The notes beneath the pieces were generated by a model, which worked only from the letters and a program-made list of their open reading frames with translations, was not told where the DNA came from and did no database searches. This document shows, in pieces, positions 44,162 to 52,600 of a stretch of 64,000 nucleotides of DNA; position 1 is the first letter of the stretch; every line of letters starts with the position of its first letter. This DNA comes from Zoogloea sp. (lineage in GTDB: Bacteria; Pseudomonadota; Gammaproteobacteria; Burkholderiales; Rhodocyclaceae). Position numbers and translations under genes: made by a program. The stretch spans positions 5,898-69,897 of the forward strand of contig JADKKC010000023.1 of assembly GCA_016720685.1 (NCBI GenBank), in the 5' to 3' direction.

Positions 44162-44688
44162 TTCTTCCCCTCCTGGGGCGCCTGCTCCTGCAGTTGCAGC
44201 GTACTGATGCGTTCAGCCCATTCACCGCCGGAGTCTTCGACGAGTTCCTTCAACGTGACCTCTGTCTCCGTAATCGCGGTGATCTGCCCGTAGTTCTGCC
44301 CGAGATAGTTTCCGACCTTGACCTGGTGCAGCGTCTTGTCAGCGGCGACGATGGCGTGGGACTGACCTCGCTTGATCAGCACCCCGACCATTTTCAGCGA
44401 TTCAAGTGGATAGGACTCAAGGGGCTCGCGCCGCCGATTTGCGTCGGGCACAAACAGGCCGGACTTTTTGTCCGGCTCGAGCTTTGCCGGCTTGAACGGG
44501 TCAATAAGCGCAGCCCCCTGGTAACTCACCGGCACAACCTGCTGAATGGGCGGCAGCGGCTTGAGGTTCGGCTTCAGATCCTTGGAGGCTTCCTCCATCC
44601 ACTTTCGCAGGTCGTCCTGCTGGTCGCTGCATCCGCAAAGCAGCAGCGCGGCAGCCAGCGGCAGCACAGTCAGTCGCATGATTCTCAC
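44158..44688 (-). CDS. pilP: Pilus assembly lipoprotein PilP
   Basis: A 176-residue inner-membrane lipoprotein linking PilNO to the secretin. The signal peptide ends in the lipobox L-L-C-G-C, followed by a proline-rich linker and the C-terminal beta domain (LESLKMVGVLIKRGQSHAIVAADKTLHQVKVGNYLGQNYGQITAI). It uses a GTG start at 44688 overlapping the pilO TGA; ATG 44679 is an alternative. Confidence 0.95.
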   Translation of the reverse strand: MRIMRLTVLPLAAALLLCGCSDQQDDLRKWMEEASKDLKPNLKPLPPIQQVVPVSYQGAALIDPFKPAKLEPDKKSGLFVPDANRRREPLESYPLESLKMVGVLIKRGQSHAIVAADKTLHQVKVGNYLGQNYGQITAITETEVTLKELVEDSGGEWAERISTLQLQEQAPQEGKK

Positions 44689-45359
44689 TTGCCGCCCTTT
44701 TCCTTGGCCTTTTCCTTGCGCAGCTTGGCCACCTCATCGTCGTCCAGATAGCGGTAAGTCACCGCTGTCGCGTCAAACTTGAGACCACCGTCCTTCTGCG
44801 CCTCGATTGCGATGTCATTCAGCGTCACAATTCGGGGCATCTGCGCGACATCGCCGACGAATTCACCGAGATCGTGGTAGCCACCGGTAACACGCACAGC
44901 AATCGGCAACTCGGCATAGAAATCCTTCATGGCTTCCGAACCCGGCTTGAACAATTCGAACTGCAGGCCACGCCCCAGGCCAGCCTGGTTGATGTCGGCA
45001 AGCAGCGACTCGATCTCTGAACGATTAGGCAACTGCTTGAGCAGAGCGCCGAACTGGCGGTCAATCTCGCTGAGCTGACGCTTGTATTCCGGCAGATTGA
45101 CCGCCTGGCGTTTCTTGGCGACCCAGTCGTCCTTGAGAGTGAGCTCTTCCTTCTGCTTGGTATCGAGTTGGGTCAGTTGATCGCTCCAGTCGAACCACCA
45201 TCCGCCCACCACGATCAGCAGGAAAACCCCCACCAGTGCAGCCACTCGGGGCAGCAGCGGCCATTGTCCGGGATCGTTGGGATCCAGCCCCCTGAAGTCA
45301 CGCAGCAGGGTTTGCGCATCCAGGCTTCGAAGATTCTCGACCGACTCCTTGAAACCCAT
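44685..45359 (-). CDS. pilO: Pilus assembly protein PilO
   Basis: A 224-residue inner-membrane protein with a short cytoplasmic N-terminus, one transmembrane segment (LLPRVAALVGVFLLIVVGGWWF), a coiled coil and a ferredoxin-like periplasmic domain (FYAELPIAVRVTGGYHDLGEFVGDVAQMPRIV). It pairs with PilN. The ATG at 45359 overlaps the TAA that would end full-length pilN (TAATG), which indicates the original coupling even though pilN now has an earlier stop. Confidence 0.95.
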   Translation of the reverse strand: MGFKESVENLRSLDAQTLLRDFRGLDPNDPGQWPLLPRVAALVGVFLLIVVGGWWFDWSDQLTQLDTKQKEELTLKDDWVAKKRQAVNLPEYKRQLSEIDRQFGALLKQLPNRSEIESLLADINQAGLGRGLQFELFKPGSEAMKDFYAELPIAVRVTGGYHDLGEFVGDVAQMPRIVTLNDIAIEAQKDGGLKFDATAVTYRYLDDDEVAKLRKEKAKEKGGK

Positions 45360-45451
45360 TACGGTTTACCCCCTGCACTCACGGGAAGCTTTCCCTTTCC
45401 TTTGTCGGCCTCGTCGGTCTTCGGACGCTCGATGGCTACATTGAGGTTGAA

Positions 45452-45961
45452 CTAGCTGACCCGCCGGTTGTTGAGCGTTGCGGCCTTGACTTCGACCAGG
45501 TCGGCACGCTCGAGATGAGGAGATGCCTCGAGATTGCGCATCAGATTGGACACCCTGGCATTTGACTGGGCGTAGCCGGTCAAATTGATCTTCGAGCCGG
45601 ATTGCTTGAGCGCCTTGAGATAAACGCCTTCCGGCATCTGCCTTGCCAGCTCGTTGAAAACCTGCACGGTTTCGGTGCGGTTGGTCTGCAGCGACTCAAT
45701 GACCTGCTTGCGTGACAACAAGGCTTCTGCCTGCTCACGCAAGCCCTTGATTTCGGATATTTCCTTGTCGAGCACGGCGATAGCCTGTTTCAGGAAGACG
45801 TTCTTCTCTTCCTGACCATCCACATAGCCGGCGATGATCGTATGCCCGACAAACCAGACCGCCAGTCCGGCAAGCGCCACGACGGCAGCAAACAGCGCGA
45901 ACTGCTGGCGCCTGGTTTTGCGCTTTTCCTCCCGGTGAGGGAGCAGGTTGATGCGAATCAC
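45452..45961 (-). CDS. pilN: Pilus assembly protein PilN, with a premature amber stop
   Basis: The frame begins with GTG 45961 (overlapping the pilM TGA) and reads RINLLPHREEKRKTRRQQ, a transmembrane segment and a periplasmic ferredoxin-like domain ending NNRRVS before TAG at 45452-45454. After that TAG the same frame continues FNLNVAIERPKTDEADKGKG to LPVSAGGKP and ends at TAA 45359-45361, exactly overlapping the pilO ATG. The TAG most simply replaces CAG (Gln), so native PilN should be about 200 residues and span 45359-45961. About 31 C-terminal residues are lost as read. PilN binds PilM through its N-terminal motif, which is intact. Confidence 0.9.
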   Translation of the reverse strand: MIRINLLPHREEKRKTRRQQFALFAAVVALAGLAVWFVGHTIIAGYVDGQEEKNVFLKQAIAVLDKEISEIKGLREQAEALLSRKQVIESLQTNRTETVQVFNELARQMPEGVYLKALKQSGSKINLTGYAQSNARVSNLMRNLEASPHLERADLVEVKAATLNNRRVS

Positions 45962-47034
45962 GAATCGAACCTCCGCAGCGCCAGTCCGCAAGCCACCAAC
46001 AGTGCCGGCGCATCCGCAGCCAGATTTTTCGGACGGATTTTTGAACTCAGGCTCATGTTCGCGAACGGGTTGGCGACCTGGGTTTCGACCTGGGTGCGGC
46101 CGGCAACCGTATCGGCAAGGCCGGGAATCACGGCACAACCGCCAGCGAGCACGATGTGGTCCACCTGGTTGAACTGGGTCGAGGTGAAGAAGAACTGCAG
46201 CGCCCGCGATACTTCCAGCGCCAGCGCATCCATGAAGGGGCGCAGCAGATCCGCTTCATAGCTTTCGGGCAGGGAACCCGTTCGCTTGGCGCCCTCGGCT
46301 TCTTCGAGGGACATGCCGAAATGCCGCATGATGTCCTGGGTGAGCAGAAACCCGCCAAAGGCCTGCTCACGAGCATAAACCTGCACGCCGTTACGCAGCA
46401 CCGAGACGTTCATCACGTTGGCACCGGCATCGACGAGGGCGATGATCTTGTCCTCGCCGTGGCCGGGCAATTGCGCCTGAACGAGTTCGAAGGCGGAGAG
46501 TGCGGCGTAGGATTCGACGTCCATGACCAGCGCCTTGAGCCCCGCCGCTTCTGCCGCGGCAACCCGGTCTTCGACCTTTTCCTTGCGTGACGCGGCGATC
46601 AGCACCTCATCTTCGTCGGCGCCAGAAGCGGCCGGGCCGATGACCTGGAAATCGAGGTTCACCTCGTCGAGGGCGAAGGGAATGTACTGGTTGGCTTCGG
46701 ATTCAACCTGGACTTCCAGCTCCTGATCACGCAAACCGGCGGGCAGGATGATCTTCTTGGTGATCACCGCCGAGGCCGGCAGTGCCAGCGCGACGAAGCG
46801 GGTACTGGTGTTGAGCCTGCGCCAGCCGCGCCGGATCGCTTCGGCGACCGCCTCGAGGTTGGCGATGTTGCCGTCCGTCACGGCATCGCGGGGCAGCGCT
46901 TCGACCGCGTAACGCTCGACCCGATATCCCCCTCCGGAAACGGCGGACAACTCGACCATCTTGACCGACGACGACGAGATGTCGACGCCGATCAAAGGAC
47001 GCGCCCTAGGGCTGAAAAAGGATAGGTCGATCAC
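45958..47034 (-). CDS. pilM: Pilus assembly ATPase-like protein PilM
   Basis: A 358-residue cytoplasmic actin-like protein that binds the PilN N-terminus and ATP. LIGVDISSSSVKMVELS at the start is the phosphate-1 loop; IIALVDAGANVMNVSVLRNG and HIVLAGGCAVIPGLADTV are the later nucleotide-binding loops. It is the first gene of pilMNOPQ and is divergent from mrcA across about 170 bases, the standard arrangement in proteobacteria. Confidence 0.96.
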   Translation of the reverse strand: MIDLSFFSPRARPLIGVDISSSSVKMVELSAVSGGGYRVERYAVEALPRDAVTDGNIANLEAVAEAIRRGWRRLNTSTRFVALALPASAVITKKIILPAGLRDQELEVQVESEANQYIPFALDEVNLDFQVIGPAASGADEDEVLIAASRKEKVEDRVAAAEAAGLKALVMDVESYAALSAFELVQAQLPGHGEDKIIALVDAGANVMNVSVLRNGVQVYAREQAFGGFLLTQDIMRHFGMSLEEAEGAKRTGSLPESYEADLLRPFMDALALEVSRALQFFFTSTQFNQVDHIVLAGGCAVIPGLADTVAGRTQVETQVANPFANMSLSSKIRPKNLAADAPALLVACGLALRRFDS

Positions 47035-47171
47035 AAAAAATCCTGATAATTCTTTATGTTAGGCGCAATAACAACAATCTACATGAAATCCTAACAACAA
47101 CCATGACGGGTGTAAAGCAAGCGCCTGCAAAACACGGTTCCGCATTCCGGGCGCCAAACGGGGCGTCCTCG

Positions 47172-47177
47172 TATAAT
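47172..47177 (+). promoter_or_regulatory. Candidate -10 box for mrcA
   Basis: A perfect TATAAT lies in the pilM-mrcA gap. No good -35 hexamer is visible 16-18 bases upstream, so this is a weak prediction. If used, transcription would begin near 47184, which rules out the in-frame ATG at 47176 as the start of mrcA. Confidence 0.4.
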
Positions 47178-47208
47178 GCCGCACTTTACTATGCTTCCCA
47201 CTCCTGCC

Positions 47209-49554
47209 ATGCGCTGGGTACTCTATCCCCTTGCCATTCTCCTCGGCCTGATCGCCATTGGTGCCGCGGCTCTCGCTCTCGCCGTTGCCTTTGCGTGGCC
47301 GACGCTACCGTCGCTGGAGGCGCTGACCGACTACCACCCGAAGATCCCGCTGCGCGTTTACACCGCGGACGGCGCCCTGATCGGGGAGTACGGCGAAGAG
47401 CGCCGGGCCTTCATCCGCATCCAGGACGTTCCGCCGGTTCTCAAGCACGCGATCCTGGCGGCCGAGGACGATCGCTTCTACCAGCACTCGGGCGTCGACT
47501 TCCTCGGCATCCTCCGGGCCGCAAGCGCCAACCTGGCCACCGGCGGCAAACGCCAGGGCGCCTCGACGATCACGATGCAGGTGGCACGCAACTTTTTCCT
47601 GACCCGCGAGAAAACCATTTCCCGCAAGCTCTACGAAATCCTTCTGGCCTTCAAGATCGAGCAAAACCTCAGCAAGGACCAGATTCTCGAGGTCTACATC
47701 AATCAGATATTCCTCGGCCGACGCGCCTACGGTTTCGCCGTTGCATCCCAGACCTACTTCGGCAAGTCGATCAAGGATCTGAACATCCCCGAGGCCGCCA
47801 TGCTGGCCGGCCTGCCCAAGGCGCCTTCCGCCTACAACCCGGTGGTCAACCCAAAACGCGCCACCCAGCGCCAGCAATACGTGCTGCGCCGCATGACCGA
47901 ACTCGGTTTCATCTCAGCCGCCGAACAGCAAGTCGCCATCGACACTCAGCTGAAGGTCGTCAACGGCACCTCCGACTTTGGCGGCAGTGCCGATTACATC
48001 GCCGAAATGGCGCGTCAGATCGCCTTCGAGCAATATCGGGAAGAGGCCTACACGCGCGGCATCAAGGTCATCACCACCATCGTCAAGGCCGAGCAGGACG
48101 CGGCCTACCGGGCCCTGCGGCGCGGAATCATGGACTACGACCGCCGCCATGGCTACCGCGGCGCCGAGAGCTACGTGGACCCGGCCCGCATGAACACCGA
48201 ACAAACCGAATCGATGGACGAGATCCTCGCCGAAACCCCGGACTACGACGATCTTCTGGCCGCCATCGTCACCAAGGCCGGCGGCGGCTCGGTCACGGCT
48301 TACCGTTATGGCGAGACAATAAAAATCGGCGGCGACGGCCTGCGCTTTGCATCCAGCATGGTCGGCGACAAGGCCCCCGCCAACAAGCGTATCCGCCCCG
48401 GCGCCGTGATCCGCATCACACGCACTGAAAACGGCCACTGGGAAATCAGCCAATTGCCCGAGGTCGAAGGCGCCCTCGCGGCAGCAGACCCGCGCACGGG
48501 CGCCATTCGCGCGCTGGCCGGCGGCTTCGACTTCAACCGCAACAAGTTCAACCACGTCACCCAGGCCTGGCGGCAGCCGGGCTCCAGCTTCAAGCCGTTC
48601 ATCTACTCGGCCGCCTTTGAAAAAGGCTACGGCCCGAACAGCGTGGTGGATGACTCCCCCCTGTCTTTCCCCTCCGGAGAAACCGGCAGCCAGGCCTGGG
48701 AACCAAGGAACTATGACGGCAAGTACGACGGCCCGATTTCCATCCGTACGGCCCTCGCCCGCTCCAAGAACATGGTCTCGATCCGCCTGCTCAAGTCGGT
48801 CGGCACGCGTTACGCACAGGATTACATCACCAAGTTCGGCTTCGATGCCGAGCGCCACCCGCCCTACCTGACCATGGCACTCGGCGCCGGCTCGGTCACC
48901 CCGTGGCAAATGCTGCGCGGCTACTCGGTATTCGCCAACGGCGGCTATCGCATCGAGCCCTACCTGGTGAAGGAAATCCGCGACGAAGCCGGCAACGTGC
49001 TGGCCCGCGTCGACCCGCCGGTAGCCGGCGAGACAGCCGAGCGCGCCATCGACGAGCGCAACGCCTACCTGATGGATTCGGTCATGAAGGACGTGGTCCG
49101 CCGCGGCACGGCCACCAAGGCCCTCGCACTCAAGCGTGGTGACCTTGCCGGCAAGACCGGCACCACCAACGAATACGTGGACGCGTGGTTCTGCGGCTAC
49201 CAGCCCACGGTCGTTGCGGTGGCATGGATCGGGTTCGACCAGCCAAAGAAGCTCGGCAGCGGCGAAACCGGCGGCGCAGCGGCACTGCCCATGTGGATCA
49301 ACTACATGCGCAAGGCCCTGGACGGCGTACCCGAAACCTATCCGACCGCACCGCCGGGCCTGATCCGCGTCCAGCCGACCGGCGCTACCACCGAGGAAAT
49401 GATCTACCAGGAAAACCTCCCGGCAGTGCCGCCAGAAGTGCCCAACGAGCCGGCCAACACCACCCCGGCGGACGAAACCCCTGCACCGGCTCCGACCCCG
49501 CCGGCCGCTGCAGCCCCGCCGGCGGCAGCGGCAATACCGACCTCGCCCCAGTAG
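47209..49554 (+). CDS. mrcA: Penicillin-binding protein 1A (class A)
   Basis: A bifunctional peptidoglycan glycosyltransferase/transpeptidase of about 781 residues anchored by one N-terminal membrane segment (RWVLYPLAILLGLIAIGAAALALAVAF). The GT51 domain has AAEDDRFYQHSGVD and QGASTITMQVARN; the transpeptidase domain has the S-x-x-K motif GSSFKPF, the S-x-N motif SKN and the KTG motif GKTGTTNEY. The C-terminus ends in a Pro/Ala-rich tail. I chose ATG 47209; ATG 47191 is an alternative in the same frame. Divergent from pilM. Confidence 0.95.
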   Translation: MRWVLYPLAILLGLIAIGAAALALAVAFAWPTLPSLEALTDYHPKIPLRVYTADGALIGEYGEERRAFIRIQDVPPVLKHAILAAEDDRFYQHSGVDFLGILRAASANLATGGKRQGASTITMQVARNFFLTREKTISRKLYEILLAFKIEQNLSKDQILEVYINQIFLGRRAYGFAVASQTYFGKSIKDLNIPEAAMLAGLPKAPSAYNPVVNPKRATQRQQYVLRRMTELGFISAAEQQVAIDTQLKVVNGTSDFGGSADYIAEMARQIAFEQYREEAYTRGIKVITTIVKAEQDAAYRALRRGIMDYDRRHGYRGAESYVDPARMNTEQTESMDEILAETPDYDDLLAAIVTKAGGGSVTAYRYGETIKIGGDGLRFASSMVGDKAPANKRIRPGAVIRITRTENGHWEISQLPEVEGALAAADPRTGAIRALAGGFDFNRNKFNHVTQAWRQPGSSFKPFIYSAAFEKGYGPNSVVDDSPLSFPSGETGSQAWEPRNYDGKYDGPISIRTALARSKNMVSIRLLKSVGTRYAQDYITKFGFDAERHPPYLTMALGAGSVTPWQMLRGYSVFANGGYRIEPYLVKEIRDEAGNVLARVDPPVAGETAERAIDERNAYLMDSVMKDVVRRGTATKALALKRGDLAGKTGTTNEYVDAWFCGYQPTVVAVAWIGFDQPKKLGSGETGGAAALPMWINYMRKALDGVPETYPTAPPGLIRVQPTGATTEEMIYQENLPAVPPEVPNEPANTTPADETPAPAPTPPAAAAPPAAAAIPTSPQ

Positions 49555-49625
49555 CCACCTGCGGCAACGCGCTGTGCGCCCCCGAGTCACCAGACCGGGA
49601 CGCGCTGCACGTTGTCAGCAGGCAG

Positions 49626-49946
49626 TCAGCCCTTCAGGCTGACCGACTCGCCCGACTGCTCGGACATGCAGCGAGACAACACAGCATAAAAATCGGCCTC
49701 GTCCCGCGTGCCAAGCCAGCGCCCGCCCACCGGACGGAAATGGAAGCCGCCAGACTTGGCGGCCAACCAGATTTCACGGGCGGCCGTGTGGCGGTTGACG
49801 ATGATCTTGGTGCCGTTGTCGAACTCCAGCTCCAGCACGCCGCCAGGCTTCACCTCGTAGTCAAAATCGGCCCCGCAGTGCTCCAGCAGGTTTTCCAGGC
49901 GCTCCAGTTCGGCGTCCGCCAATGCATTGAAATCTGCTTCATTCAT
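49626..49946 (-). CDS. cyaY: Frataxin-like iron donor CyaY
   Basis: A 106-residue cytosolic frataxin homologue that modulates iron-sulfur cluster assembly. The acidic N-terminal helix (ADFNALADAELERLENLLEHCGADFDYEV), the beta-sheet strand LELEFDNGTKIIVNRHTAAREIWLAAKSGGFHF and the Trp in GGRWLGTRDEADF are typical. It is divergent from lptM with only 47 bases between the starts, the usual order in beta- and gammaproteobacteria. Confidence 0.94.
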   Translation of the reverse strand: MNEADFNALADAELERLENLLEHCGADFDYEVKPGGVLELEFDNGTKIIVNRHTAAREIWLAAKSGGFHFRPVGGRWLGTRDEADFYAVLSRCMSEQSGESVSLKG

Positions 49947-49993
49947 CGCCTTACCCCTTGATCTGTTAACATTCCCGCTTTTGCGCGGAACTC

Positions 49994-50191
49994 ATGCGAA
50001 CCATCGCCATTGCCGCCGCGGCATGCGGCCTGATTGTGCTGGGCGGCTGCGGCATCAAGGGGCCGCTCTACATCGCGCAGCCACCCAAACCGGTAGCCCG
50101 ACCCGCTCCCCAGCCGACACCTGCCCCGGCGCCCACCCGGACACCGGGCGCCGATCATAACAAACCCGTCCCCCAGGATTCCGCCCAATGA
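49994..50191 (+). CDS. lptM: Small LptM-type lipoprotein
   Basis: A 65-residue lipoprotein with the lipobox L-G-G-C and the family sequence CGIKGPLYIAQPP directly after it, then a Pro/Ala-rich tail. The family (formerly YifL) assists maturation of the LptD LPS translocon. Its stop overlaps the lysA start, as is usual for the pair. Confidence 0.88.
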   Translation: MRTIAIAAAACGLIVLGGCGIKGPLYIAQPPKPVARPAPQPTPAPAPTRTPGADHNKPVPQDSAQ

Positions 50192-51450
50192 CGACCACCC
50201 TGCCCATACCGACGCTCAAAGCCGGCCCCGCCGGCCTGACCCTCGAAGGGGTCGCCCTCGCCGACATCGCCGAACGCTTCGGCACCCCCACCTACGTTTA
50301 CTCGCGTGCCGCACTCACCCAGGCCTACGAGGCCTACCAGCACGCCCTCGGCCTGCGCAAATCGCTCGTCTGCTACGCGGTCAAGGCCAACTCCAGCCTC
50401 GGGGTCCTGTCGGTTTTCGCCAGGCTCGGCGCCGGCTTCGACATCGTTTCCCGCGGCGAACTGGCCCGGGTGCTGGCCGCCGGTGGCGATGCCGGCAAGG
50501 TGATCTTCTCGGGTGTCGGCAAGAGCGCCGACGAAATGCGCTACGCGCTGGAATCCGGCATTGGCTGCTTCAACGTCGAATCCGCCGCCGAACTCGACCG
50601 CCTTAACGAGGTGGCCGGGAGCATGGGCAAGCGCGCGCCGATCGCCTTCCGGGTCAACCCGGACGTCAATCCGAACACTCACCCCTACATTTCCACGGGC
50701 CTGCGCAGCAACAAGTTCGGCGTCGCCTTCACCGAAGCGCTCGACCTGTACCGCAAGGCCGCCAAGCTGCCGAACATCGAGATCAGCGGCATCGACTGCC
50801 ACATCGGCTCCCAGTTGCTCGATCCGGCGCCCATGGCCGAAGCCGCCGACAAAATTCTCGGCCTTGTGGACCAGCTTGCCCGCGAAGGCATCACGCTCGA
50901 TCACATCGACCTGGGCGGCGGGCTCGGCATTCGCTACCGCGACGAAGAACCGCCCACGCCCACCGAATACCTCAAGCCGCTGCTCGAACGTTTCGCCGGC
51001 CGCGACGAAGCACTGTGCTTCGAGCCGGGCCGCTCGCTGGTCGGCAACGCCGGTTTGCTGCTCACGCGCATCGAATACCTCAAGCCCGGCGTCGAAAAAA
51101 GCTTCGCGATCATCGACGCCGCCATGAACGACCTGGCTCGCCCGGCGCTTTACGACGCCTATCATGAGATCGTCGCAGTGGCCCCGCGCGCGCTGCCCGC
51201 CACCCGCTACGAGGTGGTCGGCCCGATCTGCGAGAGCGGCGACTTCCTCGGCCATGACCGCGATCTGTCGGTTGAAACCGGCGACCTGCTGGCGATTCTT
51301 TCGGCCGGCGCCTACGGCATGACGATGAGCTCCAACTACAACACCCGCCCACGCGCCGCCGAGGTGCTGGTGGATGGCGACGAGGTTCACGTCATACGCG
51401 ACCGCGAAACCCTCGAACACCTGCTGAAGGGCGAACGCCCGCTTCCGTAA
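50188..51450 (+). CDS. lysA: Diaminopimelate decarboxylase
   Basis: A 420-residue PLP enzyme converting meso-diaminopimelate to lysine. The PLP lysine is in CYAVKANSS; the PLP-phosphate loop is GGGLGIRY and the second-subunit residues include CESGDFLGHDR and AGAYGMTMSSNYNTRPRAAEVLV. Full length. The ATG overlaps the lptM stop (ATGA). Confidence 0.97.
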   Translation: MTTTLPIPTLKAGPAGLTLEGVALADIAERFGTPTYVYSRAALTQAYEAYQHALGLRKSLVCYAVKANSSLGVLSVFARLGAGFDIVSRGELARVLAAGGDAGKVIFSGVGKSADEMRYALESGIGCFNVESAAELDRLNEVAGSMGKRAPIAFRVNPDVNPNTHPYISTGLRSNKFGVAFTEALDLYRKAAKLPNIEISGIDCHIGSQLLDPAPMAEAADKILGLVDQLAREGITLDHIDLGGGLGIRYRDEEPPTPTEYLKPLLERFAGRDEALCFEPGRSLVGNAGLLLTRIEYLKPGVEKSFAIIDAAMNDLARPALYDAYHEIVAVAPRALPATRYEVVGPICESGDFLGHDRDLSVETGDLLAILSAGAYGMTMSSNYNTRPRAAEVLVDGDEVHVIRDRETLEHLLKGERPLP

Positions 51451-51484
51451 CTCCTGCCCTGCCGCCAGCCCGAAGGCCCCGACC

Positions 51485-52600
51485 ATGCGTTTCGCCACCT
51501 GCGCTTCACTGATCATCGCCTTTGGGCTCGCCGGCTGCAGCAACAAACCCGACAACTCCGCCGCCAAGCCTGCCGGCCCGCCAGCCACGCTGATCACCAC
51601 CGCCAAAGCATCGATTCTTGCACTGGATGTCACCGAGGACACCCTCGGTAGCCTCGAAGCGCTGATCGACCCGAAGATCGGTGCCGAAGTGGCCGGTCGC
51701 GTCATCGCCGTCTCGGCCCACAGCGGCGATCGCGTAAAAAAGGGCCAACTCCTGGCCGAGCTGGATGCCAGCGATTTCCAGATCCAGGGCCAGTCCGACG
51801 CCGCCGAAATCAGCCGCCTCGAAGCCCTGTCCAGCCAGGCCGAACGCTTCGCCGAGCGCCAGCAAAGCCTCGTCGCCAAGGGCTTCATCTCGCAAAACGG
51901 AGCCGACGACAGCCTCGCCCAGCGCAACGCCTTGCGGGCCCAGCTGGCCACCGCCAGGGCCCGCAGCGGCGCGACCCGCAACAACCTCGGCCGCACCAAG
52001 GTGGTCGCGCCGATGGATGGCATCATCGAAACCCAGATCGTCTCCCCTGGCGACTACGTAAAAGTGGGCGACCCGCTGTTCCGCCTGGTTTCCAACCGCG
52101 TGCTGCGCGCCCACCTGCCCTTTCCCGAATCCGCCGCCGCCCGCATCCGTGCCGGCCAGACGGTACGCCTTCGCCTGCCGCACCTGCCCGGCAGCGTCAT
52201 CACCGGTCACGTCGAGGACGTGAAGCCCACCGTCAACGAAGCCAGCCGCGCCCTCGACGTGCTGGTGCGCGTCACCAACGACGGCAGCCTGCTGTCGGGC
52301 GGCACCGTCAATGCCTCCATCGTCACCGGCAGCAAGCCGGCCGCCGTCGTGGTGGCCGAGCAAAGCGTCGTGCTGCGCCCCGCCGGCAAGGTGGTCTATG
52401 TCATCGCCGACGGCAAGGCCAGCCAGCGGATTGTCGAGGCCGGCGTCAAGCAGGGCGGCCGCATCGAGATCGTCAAGGGCCTCGCTGCCGGTGAAATCGT
52501 GGCCGAAGACGGCGCCGGGTTCCTCACCGACGGCGCCGCCGTCAATGTCAAGCCCGCCCAGCCTGCCGCACGCGCCATCCCGGTTGCCGCCAAACCATGA
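51485..52600 (+). CDS. RND efflux periplasmic adaptor (membrane fusion lipoprotein)
   Basis: A 371-residue adaptor linking an RND pump to an outer-membrane channel. The signal peptide ends in the lipobox L-A-G-C near residue 19. The lipoyl-like half-motifs (GRVIAVSAHSGDRVKKGQLLAELD and VVAPMDGIIETQIVSPGDYVKVGDPLFRL) flank a shorter-than-usual alpha-hairpin, then come beta-barrel and membrane-proximal domains. It overlaps the pump gene by four bases. No outer-membrane channel gene is adjacent, so a shared TolC-like protein is likely. Confidence 0.92.
   Translation: MRFATCASLIIAFGLAGCSNKPDNSAAKPAGPPATLITTAKASILALDVTEDTLGSLEALIDPKIGAEVAGRVIAVSAHSGDRVKKGQLLAELDASDFQIQGQSDAAEISRLEALSSQAERFAERQQSLVAKGFISQNGADDSLAQRNALRAQLATARARSGATRNNLGRTKVVAPMDGIIETQIVSPGDYVKVGDPLFRLVSNRVLRAHLPFPESAAARIRAGQTVRLRLPHLPGSVITGHVEDVKPTVNEASRALDVLVRVTNDGSLLSGGTVNASIVTGSKPAAVVVAEQSVVLRPAGKVVYVIADGKASQRIVEAGVKQGGRIEIVKGLAAGEIVAEDGAGFLTDGAAVNVKPAQPAARAIPVAAKP

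Noticed and set aside
46000..46150. Possible tRNA-like CGAATCGAACC string near the end of pilM
   Set aside because: It lies inside the pilM coding frame and no cloverleaf can be formed around it.
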